A stretch of DNA of 64,000 nucleotides from contig NZ_JACVUP010000006.1 of assembly GCF_016625195.1 (NCBI RefSeq), positions 124,001-188,000 on the forward strand, in the 5' to 3' direction. The translations under genes and the position numbers were made by a program. Positions 45,587 to 53,694 of this stretch are shown piece after piece; position 1 is the first letter of the stretch, and every line of letters starts with the position of its first letter. Source of the DNA: Erwinia sp. S63 (GTDB taxonomy: Bacteria; Pseudomonadota; Gammaproteobacteria; Enterobacterales; Enterobacteriaceae). Below the pieces are notes generated by a model. The model made no database searches, was not told the DNA's origin, and saw only the letters and a list, made by a program, of their open reading frames with translations.

Positions 45587-46401
45587 TGCGCGGTACGCCT
45601 GTTGTCTCACGCGCGCTGATTTGGATTGTCGCGCTGATGACCATCCTGCCGTTTTTAATGGCGCTGATGACCTCGTTCAAAACCCAGATGGAGCTGTTTC
45701 AGGGCGTGTTCACGCTGCCTTCATCGCTGAACTTTAAAAATTACGTGACGGCCTGGCAGCAGGGGCACTTCAACGTCTACTTTATGAACTCGGTGCTGGT
45801 GGTGATTCCGGTGGTGATCAGCAGCATTTTGTTAGGGATTCTGGCGGGATTTGGTTTTGCCTGGCTGAAAATCCCCGGTAAGAAAGTAATAGCGGCGATG
45901 CTGGGCCTGGGCATGGTGCTGCCGAGTGAGGCTTTCATTATCCCGCTTTATCACGAACTGCGCTGGATGGGGCTGACGAACACTTATCTGGCGCTAATCC
46001 TGCCACAAATTGCCTTATCACTGCCGTTCACCACGCTGATGATTGCCACTGCACTGCAACAGGTGCCACGCGAACTGGTTGAAGCGTCAGTGATGGATGG
46101 TGCATCCCGGCGCAAAATCCTGTGGGGCATTCTGGTGCCCGCCATCTGGCCCACGCTATCAACGCTGGCGCTGCTGCTGTTTATCTGGACGTGGAATGAG
46201 TTCCTGATTCCGCTGATTCTGGTGAACAAGGATGAACTGCGCACCTTGCCAATCGGCATGATGTTCTTCCAGAATAAAAACACCATTGATATTCCAGTGC
46301 TAATGGCGGGCGCGATGATTGTGATCATGCCGCTGGTGGCGGTGTTTCTGGTGTTCCAGCGCAAGTTTATCAGCGGAGTGACGGAAGGGGCGGTGAAGTA
46401 G
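45586..46401 (+). CDS. Sugar ABC transporter permease, MalG type
   Basis: A 271-residue inner-membrane protein with six helices. The EAA loop reads EASVMDGASRRKILWGILVP. It overlaps the previous gene by one base and ends the operon. After it the GC content drops sharply into the T6SS-related patch. Confidence 0.9.
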   Translation: MRGTPVVSRALIWIVALMTILPFLMALMTSFKTQMELFQGVFTLPSSLNFKNYVTAWQQGHFNVYFMNSVLVVIPVVISSILLGILAGFGFAWLKIPGKKVIAAMLGLGMVLPSEAFIIPLYHELRWMGLTNTYLALILPQIALSLPFTTLMIATALQQVPRELVEASVMDGASRRKILWGILVPAIWPTLSTLALLLFIWTWNEFLIPLILVNKDELRTLPIGMMFFQNKNTIDIPVLMAGAMIVIMPLVAVFLVFQRKFISGVTEGAVK

Positions 46402-46533
46402 AGGCACCCTTTGGGACGTCTGGATCGCAACCTGTGATGGAATGCACAGTGTTGGACTATCCAGGGATATTTAATTAACACCCATAAACCGTTTGTGGTT
46501 ATTGTGCGATGGTTAATTTCAGGAGGAAATTAC

Positions 46534-47067
46534 ATGGCTATCAACGGAAAGTTTATTCTTACGGGTACTCAGTTCTCACCACTCATATTGCCGGGGATTG
46601 GCCATTTCATGGCTTTCTCAGGCAATAATCATTATCGCAATCGCCCGGCATGTGCATCCATTCCATTTAATGGTCCTTTACCCTTAGGTCTGTATTACAT
46701 CGTCAAGCGACCAACGAATGGCGTGAAGAGTATGTTATATAATATGAGCCGAGAGTTTTGGTCATGGCCCGGTAGTTCACCTGTTGTTCATGCGGAATGG
46801 TTTGGACTTTTTCGCCACGATGCACTCATTGACGATTATACGTTTATTGAAGGTACTAAACGCGGTAACTTTCGTCTTCATCCAATTGGCCCTGCCGGTA
46901 TATCACAAGGTTGTATTACCTTACAGTATCGTAGTGATTTTCTAAAAATCCGTCAGGCATTGATGACTTACACTTATGGGAATAAAAACATCCCAGGTAC
47001 CCGTTTCTATTCTTATGGGACAATTGAGGTCATTGATGGGAGTGTTTCAGATGCCTGTAGCGCATAG
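46534..47067 (+). CDS. DUF2778 (Tlde1-like) L,D-transpeptidase-fold T6SS effector
   Basis: A 177-residue protein from ATG 46534, behind AGGAGGAA. The catalytic signature HPIGPAGISQGCITL puts His116 and Cys127 in the L,D-transpeptidase pattern HxxG…SxGC. DUF2778 proteins of the Tlde1 family are type VI secretion effectors that cut and exchange tetrapeptide stems of peptidoglycan in the periplasm of target cells. An overlapping small membrane-protein gene fits an immunity partner, and an hcp gene converges from the other side. No T6SS core genes are in the window, so this is an orphan effector island. It is AT-richer than its surroundings, a sign of transfer. An in-frame GTG start at 46495 is less likely. 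Confidence 0.85.
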   Translation: MAINGKFILTGTQFSPLILPGIGHFMAFSGNNHYRNRPACASIPFNGPLPLGLYYIVKRPTNGVKSMLYNMSREFWSWPGSSPVVHAEWFGLFRHDALIDDYTFIEGTKRGNFRLHPIGPAGISQGCITLQYRSDFLKIRQALMTYTYGNKNIPGTRFYSYGTIEVIDGSVSDACSA

Positions 47068-47323
47068 TTCTGGTATCAGATTTCCACTAAAAATTGTATT
47101 TTTCTTCCTTACTTTTTTTATCCTTATTCCGATTAATCACTCAATCGCTCTCACCTTTCTTAATGGAAATCAGTCTGCATTTGTTGACTTTACCTATGCA
47201 TATGGTTTAGGTGATGCGGAGGGGTTTTACGGGCAATTGATTATTGCTTCATCTGTTATTGAAAGCGCAAGCCTTTTAGCACTCACGCTTTATCTGATAA
47301 AGGTTTTCAAAAAGCGTCATTGA
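47036..47323 (+). CDS. Small membrane protein, probable immunity for the DUF2778 effector
   Basis: A 95-residue protein from ATG 47036 (GAGGT five bases before); ATG 47051 with GGAG eight bases before gives 90 residues. It overlaps the effector by 32 bases or 17 bases. Two hydrophobic helices (KIVFFFLTFFILIPI near 20-35 and IESASLLALTLYLI near the end) enclose about 35 residues that would face the periplasm, where the effector acts. It does not resemble the periplasmic Tldi1 known from Salmonella. The immunity role is inferred from position and topology only. Confidence 0.65.
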   Translation: MGVFQMPVAHSSGIRFPLKIVFFFLTFFILIPINHSIALTFLNGNQSAFVDFTYAYGLGDAEGFYGQLIIASSVIESASLLALTLYLIKVFKKRH

Positions 47324-47334
47324 TCAGGGATTGA

Positions 47335-47816
47335 TTAGCTTCGTTCATTCCATGCATCAGTGTGCTGTACATTGCCATCACAATATTTCCATGTGACTTT
47401 TTCATACATCATCGCAACGGATTCGACATGGTTAGTTTGAAGGTTGTTCGCTTTTATATTTGCCATACCAGGAATGACGGAAACAATTTGACACCTTCAA
47501 AAAGCATATTGAAGTATTCGACCTCTTGCCCTGCATCGCTAATACAGTACCATTTAAATTCTGCTGAAGTTAATGTCTGCCCTGATGTGACAGCTTTATA
47601 GAGGTAGGGGCTTGATGAATCGAATTCCTTTTCAAAACTTACCAGCATATGTGTACGAGTGCCCGTAATCTTACCCGTAGCACCATCAACCGGTAAAGTG
47701 ACGCCATGAGAGAATCCTTGCACTTCAATACTGTGTTCTCTTGCTGTTACATCTACGGAGCCTTTAATAATCGCTCCACCATCATCCTTTAACCACAAAT
47801 AAGCCGGGATAGGCAT
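47335..47816 (-). pseudogene. Frameshifted hcp (T6SS tube protein)
   Basis: The first 111 codons (MPIPAYLWLKDDGGAIIKG … EFKWYCISDAGQEVEYFNML) match Hcp-family tube proteins. After VKL at about 47484 the frame runs into LFPSFLVWQI and stops at 47454. Shifting one base at this point continues with VSVIPG, then VESVAMMYEKVTWKY, then HTDAWNERS and a TAA at 47335-47337, which is the normal Hcp C-terminus. One missing base (probably a G from TTGGTT) restores a 160-residue protein. A good ribosome site (AAGGA) remains. A sequencing error or recoding is possible. It ends 11 bases from the immunity stop and faces it. Confidence 0.85.
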
Positions 47817-47918
47817 ATTATTTCCTTTTTACCGTTGTCCTGAAAATAAGGTACATCAATAAAATTCATTTCCCATGCTTATTTTGTGGTTATTGTGATC
47901 TCTATTGATACTTAATTT

Positions 47919-48989
47919 TTACAGCGCAGCCGCGATCGCCACACCCAACTCCTCCGTTGAGGCGCTGCCGCCGAGGTCGCGCGTCAGGCTATTGCCGGCG
48001 GCCAGGGTGCGTTCAATCGCATCCAGCACGGCGGCACCCGCTTCTGCGTAACCGAGGTGCTCCAGCATCATCGCGCCGCACCAGATCTGTCCAATCGGGT
48101 TTGCCACGCCTTTGCCCGCGATATCCGGCGCTGAGCCGTGCACCGGCTCAAACAGGCTGGGGAATTTCCCTTCCGGGTTGATGTTAGCGGAAGGGGCAAT
48201 ACCAATGGTGCCGGTACAGGCTGGGCCGAGATCCGACAGAATGTCGCCAAACAGGTTGCTGGCCACTACCACATCAAACCAATCCGGATGCAGCACGAAG
48301 TTCGCGGTCAGAATATCGATATGATACTTATCAACTTTCACTTCTGGATAGCTCGGTGCCATGGCTTCAACGCGGCTGTCCCAATACGGCATGGTGATAG
48401 CAATGCCATTGGATTTGGTGGCAGAAGTCAGGTGCTTTTTCGGACGCTTCTGCGCTAACTCGTAGGCAAACTTCAGGATGCGATCGACGCCGACGCGCGT
48501 CATCACAGTTTCCTGAATCACCACTTCGCGGTCGGTGCCAGGGAACATGGTGCCGCCGACCGACGAATACTCGCCCTCGGTGTTTTCACGCACCACGTAG
48601 AAATCGATATCGCCGGGCTGACGATTGGCCAGCGGCGCTTTGACGCCCGGCATCAGGCGAACCGGGCGCAGGTTGACGTACTGATCAAATTCGCGGCGGA
48701 ACTGCAGCAGCGATCCCCACAAAGACACGTGATCCGGCACCACATCTGGCCAGCCCACCGCGCCAAAATAGATGGCATCAAACTGGCTCAGGGTGGCGAA
48801 CCAGTCATCCGGCAACATCTTGCCGTGCTCTTGCCAGTATTCAGCGCTGGCGAAGTCAAACCATTGCCACTCAAGGGAAATATCGAATTTCTTTGCCGCT
48901 GCATCCATTACACGGATGCCTTCAGGCATCACTTCTTTGCCAATGCCATCGCCAGGGATGACGGCGATTTTGTAGGTTTTGCCGTTCAT
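47919..48989 (-). CDS. dmlA: D-malate / tartrate dehydrogenase (decarboxylating), DmlA-like
   Basis: A 356-residue beta-decarboxylating dehydrogenase from ATG 48989. Its match to E. coli DmlA (361 aa) is very close: IAVIPGDGIGKEVMPEGIRV, YVVRENTEGEYSS, SATKSNGIAI, NLFGDILSDLGPACTG and EPVHGSAPDI. DmlA converts D-malate to pyruvate and CO2 with NAD and Mn. A LysR gene is divergent, as dmlR is in E. coli. An in-frame start at 49043 adds an unrelated 18-residue lead and overlaps the LysR promoter. Confidence 0.9.
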   Translation of the reverse strand: MNGKTYKIAVIPGDGIGKEVMPEGIRVMDAAAKKFDISLEWQWFDFASAEYWQEHGKMLPDDWFATLSQFDAIYFGAVGWPDVVPDHVSLWGSLLQFRREFDQYVNLRPVRLMPGVKAPLANRQPGDIDFYVVRENTEGEYSSVGGTMFPGTDREVVIQETVMTRVGVDRILKFAYELAQKRPKKHLTSATKSNGIAITMPYWDSRVEAMAPSYPEVKVDKYHIDILTANFVLHPDWFDVVVASNLFGDILSDLGPACTGTIGIAPSANINPEGKFPSLFEPVHGSAPDIAGKGVANPIGQIWCGAMMLEHLGYAEAGAAVLDAIERTLAAGNSLTRDLGGSASTEELGVAIAAAL

Positions 48990-49073
48990 AGGGTTCTCGC
49001 AGGTTGCTGTTGATGTTCTGAACGCAGTATAACCATGCATCACCGGGAAATAATTAGCCTGAGCGGCAAGCCA

Positions 49074-49979
49074 ATGTTGAATAAAAGTAGAGAATCGCGC
49101 ACTTCGACTGACGATCTGGCCTTCTTTGTGCGCGTCGCCGCGCTGGAGAGTTTAACCGCTGCCGCGCGTGAGCTGGGTTTGTCGCTGCCGGCAGTGAGTA
49201 AACGCCTCAGCCATCTTGAGCAACGTCTGGGCGTGCAGTTGCTTAAACGCACCACGCGGCGGCTGGAACTCACCGCCGAAGGGAAACGCTATCTGGAAGG
49301 GGCACGCCCTTTGCTTGATCAACTGGCAGAACTGGAGGAGTCGGTCAGCAGCCAGGCGGCGGTGCTGCGTGGTAGTCTGAACATCAACGCCTCGTTTGGA
49401 TTTGGACGGCGCCATGTTGCCCCTTGCGTGTCGCGCTTTGCTGCGCTGCATCCTGAAGTCTCGTTATCATTACAGCTCAGCAGCCAGCCACTGAATTTCA
49501 TCGATTCACACATCGACATTGATATCCGCATTGGCGAACCGCCGGATGCGCGGCTTATCGCGCGCAAGTTACGCACCAATCCACGCGTGCTATGCTGCGC
49601 CCCGATTTATGCGCAACGTCACGGCCAGCCTGACAGTATTGCGGCGCTGGCGCAGCACAACTGTATTTTGCTTCGCCAGTACGAAAGTGATTTCGCACTG
49701 TGGCGATTGAGTGATGGCCAGCAGCAGGTGACGCAAAAGGTGCAGGGCAGCCTGATCACCAATGATGGCGAAGTGGCGATGCAGTTAGCGATGGATGGGC
49801 ACGGCATTTTGTTGCGATCCTGGTGGGATGCCCAGCACATGATTGAGCGCGGTAATCTGATCCATGTGCTACCCGAGTGGAGCACCGTGGACGGGGATAT
49901 TTTTGCGGTGTGGCGGCCGCAGCGTCAGTTACCTGCCCGCATTAGTGCCTTTGTGGATTTTTTGCAGTCCGCCTTGTAA
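49074..49979 (+). CDS. LysR-type regulator, DmlR-like
   Basis: A 301-residue LysR protein from ATG 49074. The HTH reads TAAARELGLSLPAVSKRLSHLE and the rest is an effector domain with SFGFGRRHVAPCVSRF. E. coli DmlR has 307 residues and activates the divergent dmlA. The same divergent order here supports the assignment. Confidence 0.83.
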   Translation: MLNKSRESRTSTDDLAFFVRVAALESLTAAARELGLSLPAVSKRLSHLEQRLGVQLLKRTTRRLELTAEGKRYLEGARPLLDQLAELEESVSSQAAVLRGSLNINASFGFGRRHVAPCVSRFAALHPEVSLSLQLSSQPLNFIDSHIDIDIRIGEPPDARLIARKLRTNPRVLCCAPIYAQRHGQPDSIAALAQHNCILLRQYESDFALWRLSDGQQQVTQKVQGSLITNDGEVAMQLAMDGHGILLRSWWDAQHMIERGNLIHVLPEWSTVDGDIFAVWRPQRQLPARISAFVDFLQSAL

Positions 49980-50022
49980 CTATTAAATAATATTTGATTA
50001 TTTGTAATCATCATTGACTGTT

Positions 50023-50065
50023 TGTGAGCATGATCAAACAAATCATTGGCTATTTAGCCTATAAA
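50023..50065 (+). promoter_or_regulatory. Class II CRP-type promoter of the symporter operon
   Basis: TGTGA-GCATGA-TCAAA (50023-50038) matches the CRP consensus with one mismatch. TATAAA (50060-50065) fits a -10 box. The start would fall near 50072, placing the CRP centre at -41.5, the class II spacing. This implies catabolite control of 50234-53518. Confidence 0.6.
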
Positions 50066-50068
50066 TTG

Positions 50069-50129
50069 CCCTGCTTATGCGTGAATTCATTCTCATGTGA
50101 GTGAAATAAATCAATGAGCATAAACAGGG
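50069..50129. promoter_or_regulatory. Spaced inverted repeat in the symporter leader
   Basis: CCCTGCTTATGC (50069-50080) pairs with GCATAAACAGGG (50118-50129) at 11 of 12 bases. It begins at the predicted transcription start and encloses a second dyad-like TTCATTCTCA/TGTGAGTGAA. It could be a paired operator or an RNA hairpin. Confidence 0.4.
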
Positions 50130-50233
50130 TTGCCTTTGTGCACAGACACTAAAATAACAAAACAGGCAACCTCATTAACGGCATGCGTGAAGCCCAGCGC
50201 AGGCCACGACCCTACGTTATCAATGAGGCTAAA

Positions 50234-51655
50234 ATGAAACAGTTCTCTGCAGAAGGGATGATGATTATTGTCGGGATTGTCATCGCGTATATTCTGTTTA
50301 CCACCTGGCTGACCTGGCGCCTGCGCAGTAAAAACAGCGGCGACTTTATGGCGGGATCCAACGTGATGCCGGCTTTTGTCGTGGGTGTGATGTTGATGTC
50401 AGAGTACATCGGTGCGAAATCCACCATCGGCACCGCCCAGGCGGCGTTTGAAGATGGTTTTGCCGCCTCATGGTCGGTGATTGGCGCCGCGATAGGCTTC
50501 CCGCTGTTTGGCATCTTGCTGGTAAAACGCATCTATAACACCGGCAAAATCACCATCTCCGGTGCGATTGCCGAGCGCTACGGCAACTCCACCAAGAACA
50601 TCATTTCCATCATCATGATTTACGCGCTACTGCTGGTGAACGTGGGTAACTACGTGAGCGGTGCGGCGGCGATCTCTACCGTACTGAATCTTGATCTCAC
50701 CACGGCGGCGGTGATCACCGCGATCGTCAGTACCTTCTATTTTATGTTCGGTGGCATGAAGGGCATCGCGTGGGTCACGCTGCTGCACAGCGGTCTGAAA
50801 TATGTCGGCATTCTGATCATTCTTGGTGTGGCCCTGCATATGACCGGTGGTGTTAGCCCGATGATCAAAGAGATGCCGCATTTCTACTGGACGTGGGACG
50901 GCAACATCGGGGCCAGCACCATTTTTGCGTGGATGATCGGCACCATTGGTTCGATTTTCTGCACCCAGTTTGTCATTCAGGCTATTGCTTCCACGAAAAG
51001 CGCAGAGTCAGCGAAGCGTGCGACCTGGGTTGCCTTCTTCTTCTGCATGCCGATTGCGATTGCCATTGCGTTGATTGGCGTGGCGGCGAAATACCTGCAT
51101 CCTGATATCAAAAGCCTGTATGCGCTGCCGGTGTTTCTGCAGGATATGAGCCCATGGCTGGCGGGGATTGTGACCACTTCGCTGGTGGCATCGATTTTCG
51201 TCAGCGTCAGTACCGTGGCGCTGGCGATTGCTTCGCTGGTGGTAAAAGATTTCTATGTGCCGTATCGCAACCCGACGCCAGAGCGTGAATTCCGTATGAC
51301 GCGTTGGTTATCGCTGCTGATTGGCTTCCTGCCGTTAATTCTGGTGCTGTTCGTACCCGAGGTGCTGAAGCTCTCCTTCTTTACCCGCGCGATTCGTCTG
51401 TCTATCTCGGTGGTGGCGATTATTGCCTTCTACCTGCCGTTCTATAAGAGTACCCGCGGGGCGAATGCCGGTCTGATTGGGGCCTGCGTGGTCACCACCG
51501 TCTGGTATCTGCTCGGCGATCCGTTCGGCATCAACAATATGTACGTGGCGTTGATTACGCCTGCAGTGATCATGGTGATTGATCGCCTGATCCCTTCGGC
51601 ACAAACGCACGATAAAAAAGCACCAAAATCTTCAATGCAAAACAGTGGAGCCTGA
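50234..51655 (+). CDS. Sodium:solute symporter (SSS family)
   Basis: A 473-residue protein from ATG 50234, behind GAGG with five bases spacing. About 13 membrane helices, with GDFMAGSNVMPAFVVGV and GAKSTIGTAQAAFEDG at the start, fit the LeuT-fold SSS family. The substrate cannot be read; SSS members take up sugars, sialic acids, amino acids or carboxylates with sodium. It leads an operon with a sialidase-fold protein (two-base gap) and an SDR enzyme, so a sugar acid or sialic-acid-like compound is a reasonable guess. Confidence 0.85.
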   Translation: MKQFSAEGMMIIVGIVIAYILFTTWLTWRLRSKNSGDFMAGSNVMPAFVVGVMLMSEYIGAKSTIGTAQAAFEDGFAASWSVIGAAIGFPLFGILLVKRIYNTGKITISGAIAERYGNSTKNIISIIMIYALLLVNVGNYVSGAAAISTVLNLDLTTAAVITAIVSTFYFMFGGMKGIAWVTLLHSGLKYVGILIILGVALHMTGGVSPMIKEMPHFYWTWDGNIGASTIFAWMIGTIGSIFCTQFVIQAIASTKSAESAKRATWVAFFFCMPIAIAIALIGVAAKYLHPDIKSLYALPVFLQDMSPWLAGIVTTSLVASIFVSVSTVALAIASLVVKDFYVPYRNPTPEREFRMTRWLSLLIGFLPLILVLFVPEVLKLSFFTRAIRLSISVVAIIAFYLPFYKSTRGANAGLIGACVVTTVWYLLGDPFGINNMYVALITPAVIMVIDRLIPSAQTHDKKAPKSSMQNSGA

Positions 51656-51656
51656 T

Positions 51657-52844
51657 ATGACCGATTCAACGATTACCGTGGAACGTAACGGTAACCTTCA
51701 TCCGCACGCGCAGGATGCGCAGCAGCTCACGGCGATGCTGCCTTCGGTCTGTCCGCAGAATCATGCCGCTAATCTGCTGCCGCTGCCGAACGGCGATCTG
51801 CTTTGTGTCTGGTTTGGTGGCACGCAGGAAGGAATCGCTGATATCTCAGTGTGGTGTTCACGCCTGGAAAAGGGCAGCAGCCAGTGGAGCGATGCGCAGA
51901 AACTTTCTGATGATTCGACGCGTTCTGAGCAGAACCCGGTGCTGTTCCTCGATCCTGACCAGGTATTGTGGTTGTTGTGGACAGCGCAGAAGTCCGGTAA
52001 TCAGGACACGGCGATTGTGCGCTATCGCCAGTCACGGGATTTTGGCCGCAGCTGGAGCGCGATCGACACGTTGCTTGATCAGCCCGGCACCTTTATTCGC
52101 CAGCCGATTACCGTGTTACCAAATGGCAACTGGCTGCTGCCGGTGTTCTATTGCCGCACTCAGCCGGGTGTAAAATGGGTCGGTAATGACGACATTAGCG
52201 CGGTCAAAATTTCCAGTGATAAAGGCAAAAGCTGGCGCGATGTGGCGGTGCCGGATAGCCTCGGCTGCGTGCACATGAACATTACTTTATTGCAGGATGG
52301 CAGCTTACTGGCGCTGTATCGCAGCCGTTGGGCGGACTTTATCTATCAAAGTCGTTCAACAGATGGTGGTGAAAGCTGGAGTGCGCCGGTGGCGACGGAA
52401 CTGCCCAACAACAACTCCTCAATTCAGGTGACCACGCTGAGTAATGGTCATCTGGCGCTGGTGTTCAACGCCATGAGCGCCAAAGATGCCAGCGAGCGTC
52501 GCCTGTCGCTGTATGACGAAATCGAAGATGAGGATGACGATGTGGCGGTGGCAGCTGAACCGGTGGTGCATAGCGGACGCACCGCATTTTGGGGCGCACC
52601 GCGCGCACCGATGACGCTGGCCATCTCACCAGACGGCGGCAAAAGCTGGCCGTGGCAACGTCATCTCGATGAAGGCGACGGCTACTGCATGACCAACAAT
52701 TCGCAGCAGAAACTCAACCGTGAGTTCTCTTATCCCAGCATCAAGCAGAGTGATGATGGCGCGCTGCATATCGCCTATACCTTTTTTCGTCAGGCGATTA
52801 AGTACGTCCGCGTTAACGAAGCATGGGTGAGGGGAGAAAAATGA
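51657..52844 (+). CDS. Cytoplasmic sialidase-fold (BNR/Asp-box) protein
   Basis: A 395-residue protein from ATG 51657, behind GTGGAG. Four Asp boxes (S-x-D-x-G-x-x-W) are visible: SRDFGRSW (126), SSDKGKSW (186), STDGGESW (234) and SPDGGKSW (about 325), marking a six-bladed propeller like exo-sialidases (BNR_2 type). FIRQP near 147 may be a variant of the arginine motif. No signal peptide or membrane segment, so it acts in the cytosol on an imported compound. An acidic insertion (DEIEDEDDD) lies near 286. The substrate is unknown; glycosidase, lyase or isomerase activity is possible. It is coupled to the SDR gene by an ATGA overlap. Confidence 0.8.
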   Translation: MTDSTITVERNGNLHPHAQDAQQLTAMLPSVCPQNHAANLLPLPNGDLLCVWFGGTQEGIADISVWCSRLEKGSSQWSDAQKLSDDSTRSEQNPVLFLDPDQVLWLLWTAQKSGNQDTAIVRYRQSRDFGRSWSAIDTLLDQPGTFIRQPITVLPNGNWLLPVFYCRTQPGVKWVGNDDISAVKISSDKGKSWRDVAVPDSLGCVHMNITLLQDGSLLALYRSRWADFIYQSRSTDGGESWSAPVATELPNNNSSIQVTTLSNGHLALVFNAMSAKDASERRLSLYDEIEDEDDDVAVAAEPVVHSGRTAFWGAPRAPMTLAISPDGGKSWPWQRHLDEGDGYCMTNNSQQKLNREFSYPSIKQSDDGALHIAYTFFRQAIKYVRVNEAWVRGEK

Positions 52845-53518
52845 GTCGACACGCGCTGGTCACGGGTGTCAGTTCAGGTATTGGCGCGGCGATTGCCGAA
52901 CATCTGTTGGCGCAGGGCTGGCAGGTGACGGGGTTCAGTCGCACACTGGTCAAGAAAGATCATCCGGGCTTTACCTCGGTGAGCGTGGATCTGTTCGATG
53001 CCAGTTTGCTGAAGCAGGCGCTGGCCGCTTTGCCAAAGGTGGATGCGCTGGTGCATGCCGCAGGCATGATGGCGGCAGCGCCGCTCGGCGATCTCGATGA
53101 GGAGCAGAGCGCGCGCCTGTGGTATTTGCATGTGCAGGTGGCGCAGATCATGGCGAACGCGTTGCAGCCGCAGATGACGCAGGGCGATCGTATTTTGCTG
53201 ATCGGCAGCCGTACTTCGCGTGGTGCCGCACATCGCAGCCAGTATGTCAGCACCAAAGCGGCGATGGTCGGGATGGCGCGCAGCTGGGCAGCCGAGTTAG
53301 CGCCGCAGGGGATCACCGTGAATGTTATCGCGCCCGGTGCCACAGAGACGCCTATGCTGCTGCAACCCGGCCGGGCCAGTTCGCCACCGAAGCTGCCGCC
53401 CATTGGGCGCTATATCAAGCCGGAGGAAGTGGCGGCGCTGGCCGGTTTTGTGCTGTCACCCGCTGCTGATGCGATAACCGGGCAGGAACTGGTTATCTGT
53501 GGTGGAGCGTCGTTGTAG
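52841..53518 (+). CDS. Short-chain dehydrogenase/reductase
   Basis: A 225-residue classical SDR from ATG 52841, overlapping the previous stop by four bases. Cofactor motif TGVSSGIG, the NAG-equivalent HAAGMMA, catalytic Ser in SRTSRG and YVSTK with the Tyr-Lys pair are present. PG-motif VIAPGATETPML follows. It probably oxidises a hydroxyl on the product of the sialidase-fold protein. The last 24 codons, the stop and eight bases beyond are duplicated downstream. Confidence 0.87.
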   Translation: MSRHALVTGVSSGIGAAIAEHLLAQGWQVTGFSRTLVKKDHPGFTSVSVDLFDASLLKQALAALPKVDALVHAAGMMAAAPLGDLDEEQSARLWYLHVQVAQIMANALQPQMTQGDRILLIGSRTSRGAAHRSQYVSTKAAMVGMARSWAAELAPQGITVNVIAPGATETPMLLQPGRASSPPKLPPIGRYIKPEEVAALAGFVLSPAADAITGQELVICGGASL

Positions 53519-53604
53519 AGAGCAGTTTTATGCTGTCACCTGTTGCTGATGCGATAACCGGGCAGGAACGGGTGATCTGCGGTGGAGCGGCGTTGTAGAG
53601 AGCG
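53445..53604. repeat. Tandem duplication of the SDR gene 3' tail
   Basis: Two 80-bp copies lie end to end (53445-53524 and 53525-53604) with 72 of 80 positions identical. Copy 1 includes the real stop. Copy 2 keeps a reading frame that would encode LSPVADAITGQERVICGGAA and a stop in the same place. Three differences are synonymous (CCC/CCT, GTT/GTG, TGT/TGC). Confidence 0.92.
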
Positions 53605-53632
53605 GGCAATTTGGTTTCCCAATCTGCGGTCA

Positions 53633-53660
53633 TCCCTGAATCCAGCTCAGGATTCAGGGA
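53633..53660. terminator. Hairpin between the SDR and sigma-54 activator genes
   Basis: TCCCTGAATCC-AGCTCA-GGATTCAGGGA is a perfect 11-bp stem between convergent genes. No T-run. Confidence 0.6.
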
Positions 53661-53694
53661 GCGGGCAGGTTAAGGGGGCGCACTCACCATTACC

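Noticed and set aside
46495-46533. Longer N-terminus for the DUF2778 effector
   Set aside because: The strong AGGAGGAA site lies within this extension and serves ATG 46534.
49074-49979. LysR gene assigned to the downstream symporter operon
   Set aside because: It is divergent from the D-malate dehydrogenase gene as dmlR is in E. coli; a link to the symporter operon cannot be excluded but is less likely.
53525-53604. A separate small gene encoding the second SDR tail
   Set aside because: It keeps a frame and an ATG, but only 20-odd codons of an SDR C-terminus; it is a duplicated fragment rather than a functional gene.
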